From assembly GCA_021018815.1 (NCBI GenBank), contig JAITYX010000012.1, positions 1,736,001 to 1,800,000 on the forward strand: a DNA stretch of 64,000 nt, written 5' to 3'. The DNA comes from Talinum fruticosum (lineage: Eukaryota > Streptophyta > Magnoliopsida > Caryophyllales > Talinaceae). Of the stretch, positions 11,202-21,192 are shown one piece after another. The stretch's first letter is position 1. Each line of letters begins with the position of its first letter. Below the pieces are notes generated by a model, which had not been told where the DNA came from, made no database searches, and saw only the letters and a list, made by a program, of their open reading frames with translations. Made by a program: the position numbers and the translations under genes.

Positions 11202-11625
11202 GGAGTCTTTGTCATAGACATCGACTTTAGAAGTCGCCGACACCACCGGGAGGAGAAACAAGCTAACCTTGGCCCTAGAAAGAGATAAGCATCCCGGTCA
11301 TGTTCGATCCATCGTTGGGAGGGTGGGAATAGTTAAGCACTTTAGGTTTAGGGAGAAGCACCCCGTCTCTTCCAGCCAAGCGAGATATGGAGGCCCAAAT
11401 GGTGCGAATACAGTCCCAACGAGTCCATAATAGAGTTCCAACTGTCCCAAATGACCCAAATGGCTGCAAAGATGGCAAAGATGTACGCCCAAATGAGGTC
11501 GTACTTCACCAACATGGGTATGCCACTCCCTAGCATTTTTAATGATGTACGTGCATTCTCACCTCACACACCGGCCAGCTCGAACGCGAGCTCACCTGTT
11601 AACCAATTCGAAGTTCTAGCAGAGG
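11202..11625 (+). pseudogene. CACTA gene, coiled-coil exon
   Basis: After the acceptor CTGACAG near 11201 a decayed exon reads through TTGRRNKL and ALERDKHPG, ending with QMTQMAAKMAKMYAQM and a P/S-rich tail (HTPASSNASS). Met/Gln/Ala-rich helices of this type usually follow the Transposase_24 block in CACTA proteins. The frame is broken near 11350-11450. The exon ends at a GAGGTAATT donor near 11620. Confidence 0.6.
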
Positions 11626-11649
11626 TAATTCAGATTTTGCAACCTAATT

Positions 11650-12045
11650 ATATTTACATGCATGTTTATATTTTGACTAATTAATGTATAATCGTGTTGA
11701 ATAATTACTTATATATTGTATTTTTTTGTTTAAGATGAGTGTCGTTATTTACATGTATGTTTCTATTTTTACTAATAGGTGTATAATCTTGTTGAATAAA
11801 TGGTGTATATTGTGCGGTTGTTGTGGAACTTCAGCGTGTGGCTGTTGAGTAATCATTTATATAGTATGTTTTTGTTGTTTCGGATGAGTGCCGTTTTTTA
11901 CATGCATGTTTATATTTTGACTAATTGGTGTATAATCTTGTTGAATAAATGGTGTATATTGTGTGGTTGTTGTGTAACTCCGGCGTGTGGCCATTGAATA
12001 ATTACTTACTTAGTATGTTTTGTTGTTTTGGATGAGGGTCGTTAT
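11650..12045 (+). repeat. Intronic minisatellite in the CACTA gene
   Basis: Three copies of a unit beginning TTTACATG.ATGTTT, containing TGTATAATC.TGTTGAATAA and ending GATGAGTG.CGTT start at about 11653, 11748 and 11895. Copies two and three are longer (about 147 bp) because they hold an extra GGTGTATATTGTG.GGTTGTTGTG segment. It lies between the exons at 11625 and 12170. Confidence 0.7.
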
Positions 12046-12169
12046 CCCGGGAAAATATTTACTGTTATGGGGAAACTCGTTCGTTTATTTTCGGGATTTT
12101 TAGGCTGTTTAACTTCTATGTCAAAGGTTATCTCATGATTGTAATTGTTATACTTATTCTTATGCAACC

Positions 12170-12420
12170 GGCAAAGTTCAAGCTAGGTTCTTATCACCCT
12201 CCCCTAGAGTATGTTGTGGCATTGGGTGTTGTTTTCCCATGGAGGTCGGATACTCGTCATTCACGGGACACCCCTTATAGGTGATGAGGTAAGGGTGAGT
12301 GTGAAAGAGGTCATGCAGGGGAAGGGCGAGTGTGAGCTGCTGATCCAGTACTAGACCTCCATACTCGTTGATGATGCAATCAACGGTTTTCTTCGTTAGG
12401 CCAAGAGTTTTTTAAAATAT
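12170..12420 (+). pseudogene. CACTA gene, exon upstream of the protease domain
   Basis: The decayed exon contains LEYVVALGVVFP, then in a shifted frame RVSVKEVMQGKGECEL, then VDDAINGFLR.AKSFLKY with an internal stop. A block with this V.V..V......P.....L..V.DAI..F..WP shape lies between the coiled coil and the Ulp1 domain of many plant CACTA proteins (I believe Pfam DUF8039, from memory). Several frameshifts are present. Confidence 0.5.
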
Positions 12421-12480
12421 TAGATTTAGTTGTCATTAATATCACGTATATATATTTCTCAATTCTGTATTGATTATTTA

Positions 12481-13856
12481 CACTACTATAGATACCACTT
12501 TTAATGACGGGTCTTTAACGATGGTTAAAAGGACAAACCGTCATGAAAATTGCATCGATGGCATTTTTGTAAATAAACGGCATTCGAAGCACATATGAGG
12601 ACAGTTCTTACATCGGAACCATCATCATATGTGTTGGGTATTTTGTGGGCAAAGGTTGTTTTCGCAAAACTATCGTCATATGTAACATATGATGACGGTT
12701 ACGTGAAAGAACCATCGTCCACAAAATACCCAACACTGATCTGTATAATTGAACTATTTTAGAGGTAGTTTTGACCACGGTTCTTTGACTGAACCGTAGT
12801 CAAAAGTCCTCATATCTCAATTAATCCCCTCCCCATCTCTCTCTCTCATCCCCCTCATTTCCTCAAATCTGAAACCCCTCACCCCTGCTCTCTCACTTTC
12901 ATCCCCCTCATTTCTCGGATCTGAAACTGCTCCCCGCTCTCTCTCCTCTCTCCTTCCTCACTGAGAATGGTTGACTCCTCCGCCCACCGAGACTTTGTCG
13001 CATCCGCTATAGTTCGGAAGCTCCAAACCCTAAGATTCACCAGCCTCGCCCTCCATCGTCTACGCATTGCTGTCTCGTGCCCAAGATATGCCGTCCTTGC
13101 TGGGAGGAGGAGCGGGATGCCTTCTCGATGAGTCCCCTCTTCTTCAAAATCCGACAATGTTATGGGTTTGTGATCCTCTTCCTCTTCCCCTCTCTCTGTC
13201 CCTTCCACTTCTTACGAGTTAGAGCAAAAGTATGATCTATTGAATTCGATGAATTTTTTTCTACCAACTCTTTTCAAGATTGGATCAGATTCAGCGTGGA
13301 ATGTTAGTGTGCGAGGATGGGCGAGAGAGAGAAAGAGAAAATTCGTGCAGGAATTTCACCATCATATTGCTAGTAGCATTTGTTTTTCTTCTTCTCATTT
13401 TAAATTTTTATTTTTACATTTCGTTAATTTTCCATGGTTCATTGTTAGATTTGTAATTTTCCATTGTAATGAATTCGTTAACTAAAGCTGGGAAATTTGT
13501 CAAAATTTCCCCTTCAACAGTTTCATCCGTATTTAGATCCGACTTTTTATTCAATTCATTTTTTCCTCTCCATTTCAACTTTTTAATTTTAGATCCTAAA
13601 TATTCAGATCCGAAAGTGGTCTATTTTTTAAAAAAAGATTTAGACATATAACGATAGTTCTTTTGAAAGAGTTGTCGTTATAATTCACCTATGACGATGA
13701 TTCTTTTGAAAGAACCATCATTATAGGTGACCTATGACTACGGTTCAAAACCGTAGTCAAAGGTGGTACATACAACGATGCCCACAAACGCGACACCTAT
13801 TAACTATCATTAAAGGTCATTTTTAACCATACTTAAAAGTCATTTACGTAGTAGTG
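12481..13856. mobile_element. Non-autonomous CACTA element nested in the CACTA gene
   Basis: It starts CACTACTATAG at 12481 and ends CGTAGTAGTG at 13856, with the 3-bp target duplication TTA at 12478-12480 and 13857-13859. Subterminal motifs such as GACTACGGTTC and GAACCGT recur in both orientations near each end (12500-12800 and 13640-13830). No transposase is encoded. The 13640-13856 end resembles the CACTA end at 28194-28618, so the two belong to one family. The centre holds a pyrimidine-rich leader and a small ORF that look captured from a host gene. Confidence 0.88.
12967..13131 (+). CDS. Small ORF in CACTA cargo, possible captured host gene 5' end
   Basis: A 54-codon ORF starts at ATG 12967 and ends TGA 13131. 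It is preceded by about 130 bp of CT-rich sequence with a repeated ATCCCCCTCATTTC.TC block, which looks like a plant 5' untranslated leader. The product begins MVDSSAHRDFVASAIVRKL and is GC-richer than its surroundings. I do not recognise it. Transduplicated host gene pieces are common inside non-autonomous CACTAs, but chance is not excluded at this length. Confidence 0.35.
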   Translation: MVDSSAHRDFVASAIVRKLQTLRFTSLALHRLRIAVSCPRYAVLAGRRSGMPSR

Positions 13857-13923
13857 TTACTAGGATATCGGGGACAGATCCGAGAGTGGGATGAAGGGCG
13901 CTAGTGGCACAAGGAAACGTTGA

Positions 13924-15170
13924 GTGGTGCCCGTTCGTCGTCCGAATAAGTCTCCTCTTGTATCCATTGAAGAGTCCTGCACGGATTGGTGTGCTACTCT
14001 TGAAAGTTATATGAAAACTCTGTCAGCACAAGAACCGTTGATCCGTAGCCCGCCAGGTCACGTATTTGGGCAACCTAATGGGGAGAATGAGGACATGACC
14101 TTATATGTCTTCCGGGACGACATAATGCAATTTTTACAGATGGAGGAGATCAGCACATCTGCTGTTATGCTTGGCGTTATGTGAGTTAATATATTCATAA
14201 TAAGTTCTTTTTTTTACTATTAATTTCATCAATTTATAACTACATATATAATTAACATGTAAGGTGTTTGCACAAGATTGGAAAGCACTCTGTTCACTTT
14301 CTCAACCTAAGTTCATTCAAGGATTAGGGCAGGCAACCGATGAACAAGCCTACTAGATCGTCAAAGTCATGAAACATAATGTGCGAGGATAAAACATGGT
14401 ACTTGGCACCGTTCAATGAGAGGTTCGTGTACAAATAAACTAATTAACTGAAGTTTTTATGGTGTTATACGTACTTATATAAATGTGTTATTTGTGGTTG
14501 TGTAGCCACCACCGGATGCTTCCTACTATATGTCCAAGGGCTAATATCTCGTACTCGGCTTGATCCCTTGGGTCATACCTTGAAGGAAGAAATCAATGAC
14601 GTAGTCGAGTCGTGAGTTCATACTTTAATCATTTTATGTTGTTTTGTTAATTATTATTCGTTCAATTGTATGTCTAATTTGAATTTTATTTTTCCGATTG
14701 AAAAATAGTGCTCTATCACGTTATTACTATGGCGGAGGCTCGAAGGTCCGATGAGCGAAATCAAAGCCACTAATTGTCCCCGTCATGGTGAAGTTCTCTT
14801 GGTTATTAGAGTCTAGTTGAATTTTTTTAATTTCGTATTACTTGCTAGCTACGTAAAGTACTAATTAATTCTTTATGTATTGGGAATATATTTTATTATT
14901 GTGGTGCCATATACAACCGAGGAACGTGAAGAGCGGCTTCTATTTTCTCTAGTACATGAAAGAGATTGTGACCGAACTCGATTTACATTATAGTCCCAAA
15001 GAGTTAGACATGCACTTCCACTTATAATTGATTATAATCTTTTTTAGATTGATTAACACTTGCACTTAACCTAATTAATATGTCTTTATACCATTGGTCA
15101 CAATATTTCCCAGGAAAGAACCCACCCACTCCCTATATAGATGAAGTGCTCAACAAGTTAAAATAAGGTT
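13924..15170 (+). pseudogene. CACTA gene, C48/Ulp1-like protease exons
   Basis: This continues the gene begun at 10226, beyond the nested CACTA. The first exon (to a GTGAGT donor at 14181) holds P.GHVFGQP and LYVFRDDIMQFLQMEEIS, the usual lead into the C48 fold. An intron fits 14181-14263. Later exons carry LHKIGKHSVHFLNLSSF, an H-rich segment HHRMLPTICP with DPLG.TLKEEINDVVES, then ALSRYYYGGGSK, then a final exon NVKSGFYF..YMKEIV ending near 15167. The family's cysteine in the ECGYY-type motif is replaced by serine (codon AGC, 14932-14934). With several stops, the protease is inactive. Ulp1-like proteases are standard cargo of plant CACTA and MULE elements. Confidence 0.72.
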
Positions 15171-15499
15171 GGGCGAGTTTGTATATAACTCGTATAAAGA
15201 AATATGTATATATTTATAGTTATTCTTCATTATTTGATTTGTCAAGTTTGTGATTTTTATAGTCATACAGTTGTAGGTATATATGTACATAGGTATATAT
15301 ATTTTTACTGTCTTGTAACATATACTATGAGACCCGGAATTTTGAGTAGATTAATTTTATAGTTAAATTAAGCTAAGTATTTTTACATAATTTATTTTAT
15401 GTGCTTGTTATGTGCTTGTGTGTTTATATAGCTTAATTAATAAAGGTAATTGCTCGTTCGTCGCTATTAGAGATAGAATCCCGGGCAGTCTTATGCCAA

Positions 15500-15871
15500 A
15501 AAAAAAAGTTTAATTGTGGGGAGGATTAGTGTGTCTGCTGCAGCAGGTGCTGGCTGCACCTAATGAAACCACCCAAAAAGGGAAAGAGAGGAGGAGAGGA
15601 AAAGGAAAGAAGGGGAGGGGAGACCGATCAAAATCGGGAACCGAGAGAGAGAAAGGGAGGCCGAGCGGGAAAGATAGAGCGAGACCGAGAGGGCGAGCGA
15701 GATCGAAGGCGAGGAAGAGAGGTTGGGGACCGGTGAGCAGCGGTGAAGCGGCCGGCGAGTGCGAGGAAATGGTCAGGCGCGAAAGAGGGCAAAACCGAGG
15801 CCAAGATAAAGGAAGCGAACGCGAGGGCTAAGGGAGGCAGCCGGTGAGCGCGGGACCGCGACCGGTGACGG
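15500..15871 (+). other. GC-rich, CpG-dense segment of the chromovirus-like LTR
   Basis: The stretch is very purine- and CpG-rich (repeated GAGCGAGACCGAGAG-like words) in otherwise AT-rich DNA. It continues at 25511-25620 on the far side of element C with the same composition. A 105-codon Arg/Lys/Gly ORF in it (15514-15831) reflects this composition and is not called a gene. Confidence 0.55.
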
Positions 15872-17114
15872 TGATGTGTAGTGGCGGAAGCAAAGAAAAA
15901 GATGGAAAAACCGCAAAACACACAACCAGGCAGAACAGGACCTGCAGGTGCGTTTCTGGGGAAAAAGGTGAAAGGAGGGGTAAATGATGGAGTTTTTGGA
16001 CGAAATTTGGTGGAAGGTTAGTTAACTGGTTGGGGAAGGTTGTGGTAAAATTTGGGCAGCATCCAAGGTCGGGATCACCTTGAGCCAAACGCAAACAGAA
16101 AGCCTCGCTGGGTGGCTGTCCAGAATGAGGTTCTTTGTTTGTTTTTGGTGCTGGGGATGGAGTTCTTCTTGGATTGAGCTGAGATTTGGAGGGAATGGAC
16201 TCAACTCATGTAAGATGAAGTGTGTGAAATTTGGGAAAGAGATGATTCGTGGATTGGGAGATATGGTTGATGGAAGTCGCTGGATAGAACCTGGATTCTG
16301 GCTTGGATACGGAAACACCACCAAGCTGAATCAAGGGGCGCTCTCAAACGGTCCGGATACAGAAACACCACCGGGGTTTGGGAGACTCAAAGGACACCAC
16401 CTAGATGCCAACCTAGGATACAGCTTTGAGGATTTAGAGGCTCGAGAAATCCATCCCGAAAAAGAGTATAACACTCAAGGTTTGTATATTCATCAAAAGG
16501 TTTCTTTACAATGGAGCATAGGTGCTGAATATATAATGCCTAACAATGGCATTTTACAAGCTGAAACTAAGCTGGAAAATAAAGAAAAATGATAATAAAA
16601 CTACTAAGATTCTTTCCCCTCCTCCAAGTTAAGCTAGAGTGAATTCTAGCCAAGTATTTCAAAATTGGGAACATGTGGTTGTGGCTTGTTTTCCCCTTTC
16701 CCAAGCTTCTCAAATGGATGCTTCTAGACTTCCTTATAATGCTCTTCCTTTGTTGTCCCATTTCCGGCCTAGGTAGCATCTTATGACAATATGGACCGAC
16801 CATATAGCACCAAGTTATTTATGTGCAAAAAGACCTTAACACTTCACGGTTTGTCTTGGCCAATTTCACCTTGCGCTTAGCATGGAGGAGTTGAATGGCT
16901 AGTTTTGATTCTGGTTGCCTAACCTTCTTGGCTCTTTGGACGGGCTTTTATTTATGAACATATAGTCATAAAGATCAACCTCTTGGCTTTGCATCCTCCC
17001 GGATCAAAAATAATTAAAACAAACTCAAGCCATTTTGGTTGATTCATAAGCATGCTTGGCCCTTTTGAAAGTATATCTTTCAGCTCATATTTTAGGGCGG
17101 TCCACTTTCCATCA
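15872..17114 (-). repeat. 3' LTR of element C
   Basis: It starts TGATGTGTAGTGGCGG and ends TTTCCATCA. It matches the joined right LTR with few differences by eye. The inner edge is followed by CTCTCCCCTTGTAG, the complement of the purine tract. Confidence 0.9.
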
Positions 17115-17440
17115 CTCTCCCCTTGTAGAGAAGAATTTGACCTCAAATTCTCGGGGATACTCTTTTCCAAGCTTGGAAAAAATTTGGTTGTGTTGAGGTT
17201 TGTTGAGAGTTGAGTAATGGAATGCTGATTTGTGTCTTGGTAACCCGCCAAGTCCTTGAGACTATTCGGCCAGAAGTGGTACTCAAAATGTGCAACCCAA
17301 GCTTCATTGTGCTCTCTTTGGATAGACAACTCTTGTGCTCCACAATGGGGTATACAAAACCGGTTGTCAATAAGGAGGAAGTCATTTTGCTCAAAAAGAG
17401 TAAGCACCTTCCATGGACTTCCTAGGCCGTTAGTCATCAA
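16952..17440 (-). CDS. 3' module ORF of element C
   Basis: A 162-codon frame that crosses the purine tract into the LTR; only the part before 17114 is internal. Residues 20-45 (NDFLLIDNRFCIPHCGAQE) align by eye with KGDFLFIGNWLLSPHYGLSE of B and KDDFLLVDTRFWSSHEGIQE of A. This is the clearest shared block of the uncharacterised 3' module. Function is unknown. The ATG at 17440 may not be the real start, because the frame could continue from an upstream ORF by a shift. Confidence 0.55.
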   Translation of the reverse strand: MMTNGLGSPWKVLTLFEQNDFLLIDNRFCIPHCGAQELSIQREHNEAWVAHFEYHFWPNSLKDLAGYQDTNQHSITQLSTNLNTTKFFPSLEKSIPENLRSNSSLQGESDGKWTALKYELKDILSKGPSMLMNQPKWLEFVLIIFDPGGCKAKRLIFMTICS

Positions 17441-18567
17441 CTCTTCAATTTGTTTTTGGGCTTCATGAACGCTTGTGGGATTCTGGATGCATAGGGCTTT
17501 GGTTGGGCAAGAAGGATTTTGGACTTTGGTGCTGTGAGGTTTTTGTGGAGGGAGGTCAAAAGAATTTTTGTTTGGAGAAATATAGGCAGATTTGGTTTGT
17601 GAATTTTTGTGGAATGATTTTGGGTTAGGCTCAAAACCGGTTGGTATGTGATCTTGGCCTCAATTTCTTCCAAGGTTAAATGAACCTTGATCACCCAACA
17701 ATTTAAAGCTCTCATTATTTCTCCAATCACAAGGATAGCAAAAGCATTCACACACCACACAAGTCGTATTAAATCAAGCCAAAACAGAATGGCTTCCGTT
17801 ATGTCCTTAGCGGTTCTGGCCCTTTGGACAGATTCGGTGCAGCTCAAAAACAAAGCCTCTTGGCTGGGAAAATGATATTTTAGGAGGTTAAGAATTTCCT
17901 CCTTGGGTCTCAACAAGACCATCTGCTCCTTAGGACAAGTAGCACAGCAGCCATGATAGGTGAGTTGGGAGCACCACGCACTAGCAACACCATTTGATAC
18001 ACTAAATTGTGCCTCCTTGAACAAATGCACTAGTAGCTCTCCAAAAATATGCTCAACACCATACAAGCTCATTAGCTTATAAAAATGGAAATCACAATTC
18101 TCAAATGGAGTAAATGAGTTATACCTCCTTGCCAAATTGTTGGCTCTTTGGTTACTCCTTTCGGTTGAGCACATGGTAGGAAAAGATAATGAAAATTCAG
18201 CTTCGTTGCCATAGCAAAAACTTGATAGTTGCAGCCCTTGAAGGCACATTAAATTCAATGGGAACCTTGGATTCACAAGGTAGAAACTCCAACTTGTAGA
18301 TGACATCATGAAAGCCAAATTGTCTTTTGGACACTTCACACATTCCGGGTATAGTCTTTGGAGATTTCTTTCAACAATACATGCCCATGTAAATTGCTCA
18401 AACATATTTCCACAATTTTCCAAATGTAAAGGAATAGAACACCTCATAGAAAATGCAACATTCAATTTTTGAGGCTCTCCTTGTTCTATCACTTTTAATT
18501 TCATCTCAAGCTCTTCCTCATGCTCAACTTCATGATCATCATTGTGCAACTTGGGCAGTCCACTCAC
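17437..18567 (-). CDS. Uncharacterised 376-codon ORF unique to element C
   Basis: An intact frame starting at ATG 18567, 60 nt after the gag-like ORF ends and in another frame. It occupies the place where A, B and F carry zinc knuckle and protease. I recognise no domain: no DTG/DSG/DGG protease motif, no zinc knuckle, no RT. The N-terminus is acidic (residues 10-21). About sixteen cysteines lie between residues 43 and 290, with pairs C76/C79 and C207-C208-C211. Residues 257-297 are strongly hydrophobic and could hold one or two membrane helices. The C-terminus is Lys/Pro-rich. Such length in AT-rich DNA is unlikely by chance. It may be captured host sequence or a diverged retroelement product. 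Confidence 0.6.
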   Translation of the reverse strand: MSGLPKLHNDDHEVEHEEELEMKLKVIEQGEPQKLNVAFSMRCSIPLHLENCGNMFEQFTWACIVERNLQRLYPECVKCPKDNLAFMMSSTSWSFYLVNPRFPLNLMCLQGLQLSSFCYGNEAEFSLSFPTMCSTERSNQRANNLARRYNSFTPFENCDFHFYKLMSLYGVEHIFGELLVHLFKEAQFSVSNGVASAWCSQLTYHGCCATCPKEQMVLLRPKEEILNLLKYHFPSQEALFLSCTESVQRARTAKDITEAILFWLDLIRLVWCVNAFAILVIGEIMRALNCWVIKVHLTLEEIEAKITYQPVLSLTQNHSTKIHKPNLPIFLQTKILLTSLHKNLTAPKSKILLAQPKPYASRIPQAFMKPKNKLKS

Positions 18568-18626
18568 GGCCAGAATGGGAACAGAAATGGGGAATGAATT
18601 TTTGGGAGGAAAATGGTCAAGCGAGG

Positions 18627-19130
18627 CTAAGGGTTCTTTGGTGCTTTGGGGTGGAGAAAATGGGGGCTGGTTGGTTGGCTTTGGTGGAGAAATGTGGGGG
18701 CTCTTTTTGTGGAGTGTTGGGGCATTTTGTGGAGGTGGAGAGGGCTGGGCATTTGGTGTTTTGGAAAGAGAAGAGGGGGTGAAAGTTTAGGGGAAGGAGA
18801 AGACAAACCTTCCTTGTCATGGTGTGTGCTCTTGATGGGAAGGGAGTTGTACTTGAATGGACAAAATTTCTTTAGCAACTTCCCTCTTAGCTTGCTCCAT
18901 GTATGCACTCTTTCTTTGCCTCTTGTCTTTCTTCTCACTTTGTAGGTTGTCCACCAAATGAGGGCATGACTCCTCAACTTTGACACAACAATCTCAACCT
19001 TCTCATACTCCTTTAAGCTCAAGTTTGCAAAGGCTTCATCAACCTTGACAAACCAACTAGCAAATTGATTTTGTTGGCCATAGAATTTAGGCACAAGTAG
19101 ACTAACCAACTCAAAGTTAGAATACATCAT
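18627..19130 (-). CDS. Short gag-like ORF of element C
   Basis: A 167-codon frame from the ATG complementary to 19128-19130. Residues 10-100 resemble a retrotransposon gag domain: FYGQQNQFASWF..VDEAF, LSLKEYEKVEIVVSKL, HALIWW and WSKLRGKLLKKFCP, the usual order (target binding, KV..A...L, WW, W..L...L...F). The rest is Pro/Ser/His-rich. No zinc knuckle is seen. Gag would form the particle that packages the element RNA. The frame stays open upstream into the LTR and then into element B; I regard that as incidental. Confidence 0.65.
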   Translation of the reverse strand: MMYSNFELVSLLVPKFYGQQNQFASWFVKVDEAFANLSLKEYEKVEIVVSKLRSHALIWWTTYKVRRKTRGKERVHTWSKLRGKLLKKFCPFKYNSLPIKSTHHDKEGLSSPSPKLSPPLLFPKHQMPSPLHLHKMPQHSTKRAPTFLHQSQPTSPHFLHPKAPKNP

Positions 19131-19299
19131 TTCAGCTCTCAAAAATCCAAATGCCAAGTGGTGTGCACGGTGGTGGAGGAAAAAAATGGGCAGAAAAAAT
19201 TTTTTGTGGATGGACGGGTTTGGGATTTTTGTGGAGCTGGCTGTTTTTGGATTTTTGATTTTTGTGGAAATGGATACACTCACCCAAGGTTCAGAACTT

Positions 19300-19311
19300 G
19301 CTCTGATACCA
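19300..19311 (-). other. Primer-binding site of element C
   Basis: The complement reads TGGTATCAGAGC, matching the 3' end of plant initiator-Met tRNA. It lies four bases inside the 5' LTR edge at 19316. Confidence 0.9.
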
Positions 19312-19315
19312 AAAA

Positions 19316-19429
19316 TGATGTGTAGTGGCGGAAGCAAAGAAAAAGATGGAAAAACCGCAAAACACACAACCGGGCAGAACAGGACCTGCAGGTGCGGTTC
19401 TGGGGAAAAAGGTGAAAGGAGGGGTAAAT
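19316..19429 (-). repeat. 5' LTR of element C, inner fragment
   Basis: The first 114 bp of the right-hand LTR, ending GGGGTAAAT where element B begins. It continues at 24383. TAAAT is duplicated on both sides of B (19425-19429 and 24378-24382). Confidence 0.92.
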
Positions 19430-20710
19430 TGATGTGTAGTGGCGGAAGCAAAGAAAAAGGTGGAAAAACCGCAAAACACACAACCGGGCAGATTAGGAAC
19501 TGCAGGTGCGGTTCTGGGGAAAAGGGTGAAAAGAGGGGTAAATGTTCTTGGATTTGGACGAAACTTGGAGGGGAGTGAGGTAACTGATGGAGGAAGGTTG
19601 TGGCCAAGTTTCGTGAATTTTGGATAAGGGGAACTGCCTGAACAAATAGCCAGAAGTTGGTGCTGCTGGCTGGACGTACATGTTGATACCCTTTGTTTGG
19701 TTTTGATGTGGAGGACGGAGGGGTTCTTGGATGGAGCTGAAAATTGGAGGGATGGAAGTAGACTTGCTGGAAGGATTGTGGTTAAAATTTGGAGTGAAAT
19801 GGCTGGGTAGATTGTGAGATATGGAATGGCAAAGTCGCTGGATAGTACCTTGACTCAAGCTCGGATACGTAAACACCACCGAGTGAATCAAGGGGCGCAC
19901 CTAAGTGATCCGGATACAGAAACACCACCGGGACTTAAGTGACTCAAAGGACACCACCGTGAGGCCAAGCACGGATACAGCTTTGAGGATTCAAAAGGTT
20001 GAGAAATCCATCTCAAGAGCAAAGCTCAAATTCATATATTCATCAAAAGTGATTTACAATGAAACTCATGAGCTGAATATATAATGCCTTGCTATGGCAT
20101 TTTACATAACCGAATGCAAGCTGAAAGTATAACAGAATTCAAGCTGAAAATAATGCAAAAACAAAATGCTAACTAACAATATTCCTTTCCCTCCCTCCAA
20201 GCCAAGCTAGGATGAATTCTAGCCAAGCATTTCAAAATTGGGAACATGTGGCTATGGCTTGTTTTCCCCTTCTCCAAGCTCTTTGATTCTTGATGCTTCT
20301 AGAATGCTTAGTCATCATCTTCTTTTGTAGCTCATCATTCGGCTAAGGCATCCTCATGGACCGACCATGTTTTAAGCATCAACTTATTTATGTACCATGA
20401 GCATAACATAGCGACATTCCCGGCCTTGATTAGAACGAACCTTCTTGCTTGACCATGGAGGTTTTAGGTGGCTACTTTCACTAATCTTCTCAACTAAATT
20501 GGTAATCAATTATTTATAAACAAAATCATAAGAACTTTAATGATTTTGAGACCCATCATCCCCGGGATCCACTAACATCAAGCGCTTGTATTTTGAGCCC
20601 TTCCCTTGATCATGGAGTAAGCAAACATTTCCGGCTGAACACTAAACATACAAAGCTTCTTAACATGAATGTCACACAGCTCAAAATAGAAAGCTGCCCA
20701 CTCTCCATCA
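19430..20710 (-). repeat. 3' LTR of element B
   Basis: TGATG...CATCA ends, 1281 bp. The inner edge is followed by TTCTCCCCTTGTAG, the complement of the purine tract. A TATA-like GAATATATAATGCC lies near 20075. Confidence 0.95.
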
Positions 20711-21192
20711 TTCTCCCCTTGTAGGAGAGAATTTGCCCTCAAATTCGCACAAATAACATGCTCCGGGTGTGAAAAAATTCTGACCATGTTGGAGCTTATG
20801 TTGAGAACAAAAATGGAGTTTCCTTGTATTCCCGGGCAGACGGTTAGTTGTGGAGACAGGCCTCGCCCATGCAGCCAGCCCGGATGTTTTCCGAGTATGC
20901 TCATGATGTAGGGGCTGCCTCGGTCCTCATTAGGCACATCAAACCGCAAACATTGAGGAAGATACACAACTTCCTTTGGTACCATGAAAGTTGGCACAAC
21001 AAACTCCACAACTCCATGTTCGATGTTTGGACAGAAATGATTTGGCCTTAAAATACCATCAAAATCAATCAAACTTACATTGTCCTTCCATTGAACAACA
21101 GATTCGGACAGGCCATAATGTGGACTTAACAACCAATTACCAATGAAAAGGAAGTCACCCTTCCGTGGTATGGAAAAATGGAGGCTGTCCAT
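20578..21192 (-). CDS. 3' module ORF of element B
   Basis: A 204-codon frame; about the last 44 codons run into the LTR. It carries one copy of the uncharacterised module: IPRKGDFLFIGNWLLSPHYG, then DGILRPNHFCPN, FMVPKE, PYIMSILGKHPGW. Near the LTR it reads NLRANSLLQGEND, encoded by the GAATTTGAGG...purine-tract region found in all four elements. The order resembles A (module units) and F (partial module). Function is unknown; it is not a pol domain. Confidence 0.55.
   Translation of the reverse strand: MDSLHFSIPRKGDFLFIGNWLLSPHYGLSESVVQWKDNVSLIDFDGILRPNHFCPNIEHGVVEFVVPTFMVPKEVVYLPQCLRFDVPNEDRGSPYIMSILGKHPGWLHGRGLSPQLTVCPGIQGNSIFVLNISSNMVRIFSHPEHVICANLRANSLLQGENDGEWAAFYFELCDIHVKKLCMFSVQPEMFAYSMIKGRAQNTSA

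Noticed and set aside
15514..15921. Arg/Lys-rich ORF and its complement
   Set aside because: Caused by a GC- and purine-rich LTR segment; it crosses into the LTR of element C on the minus strand.
18627..19607. One 326-codon protein from B into C
   Set aside because: Its first 97 codons are LTR sequence of B and C joined by the nested insertion; only the part from 19130 is taken as gag-like.
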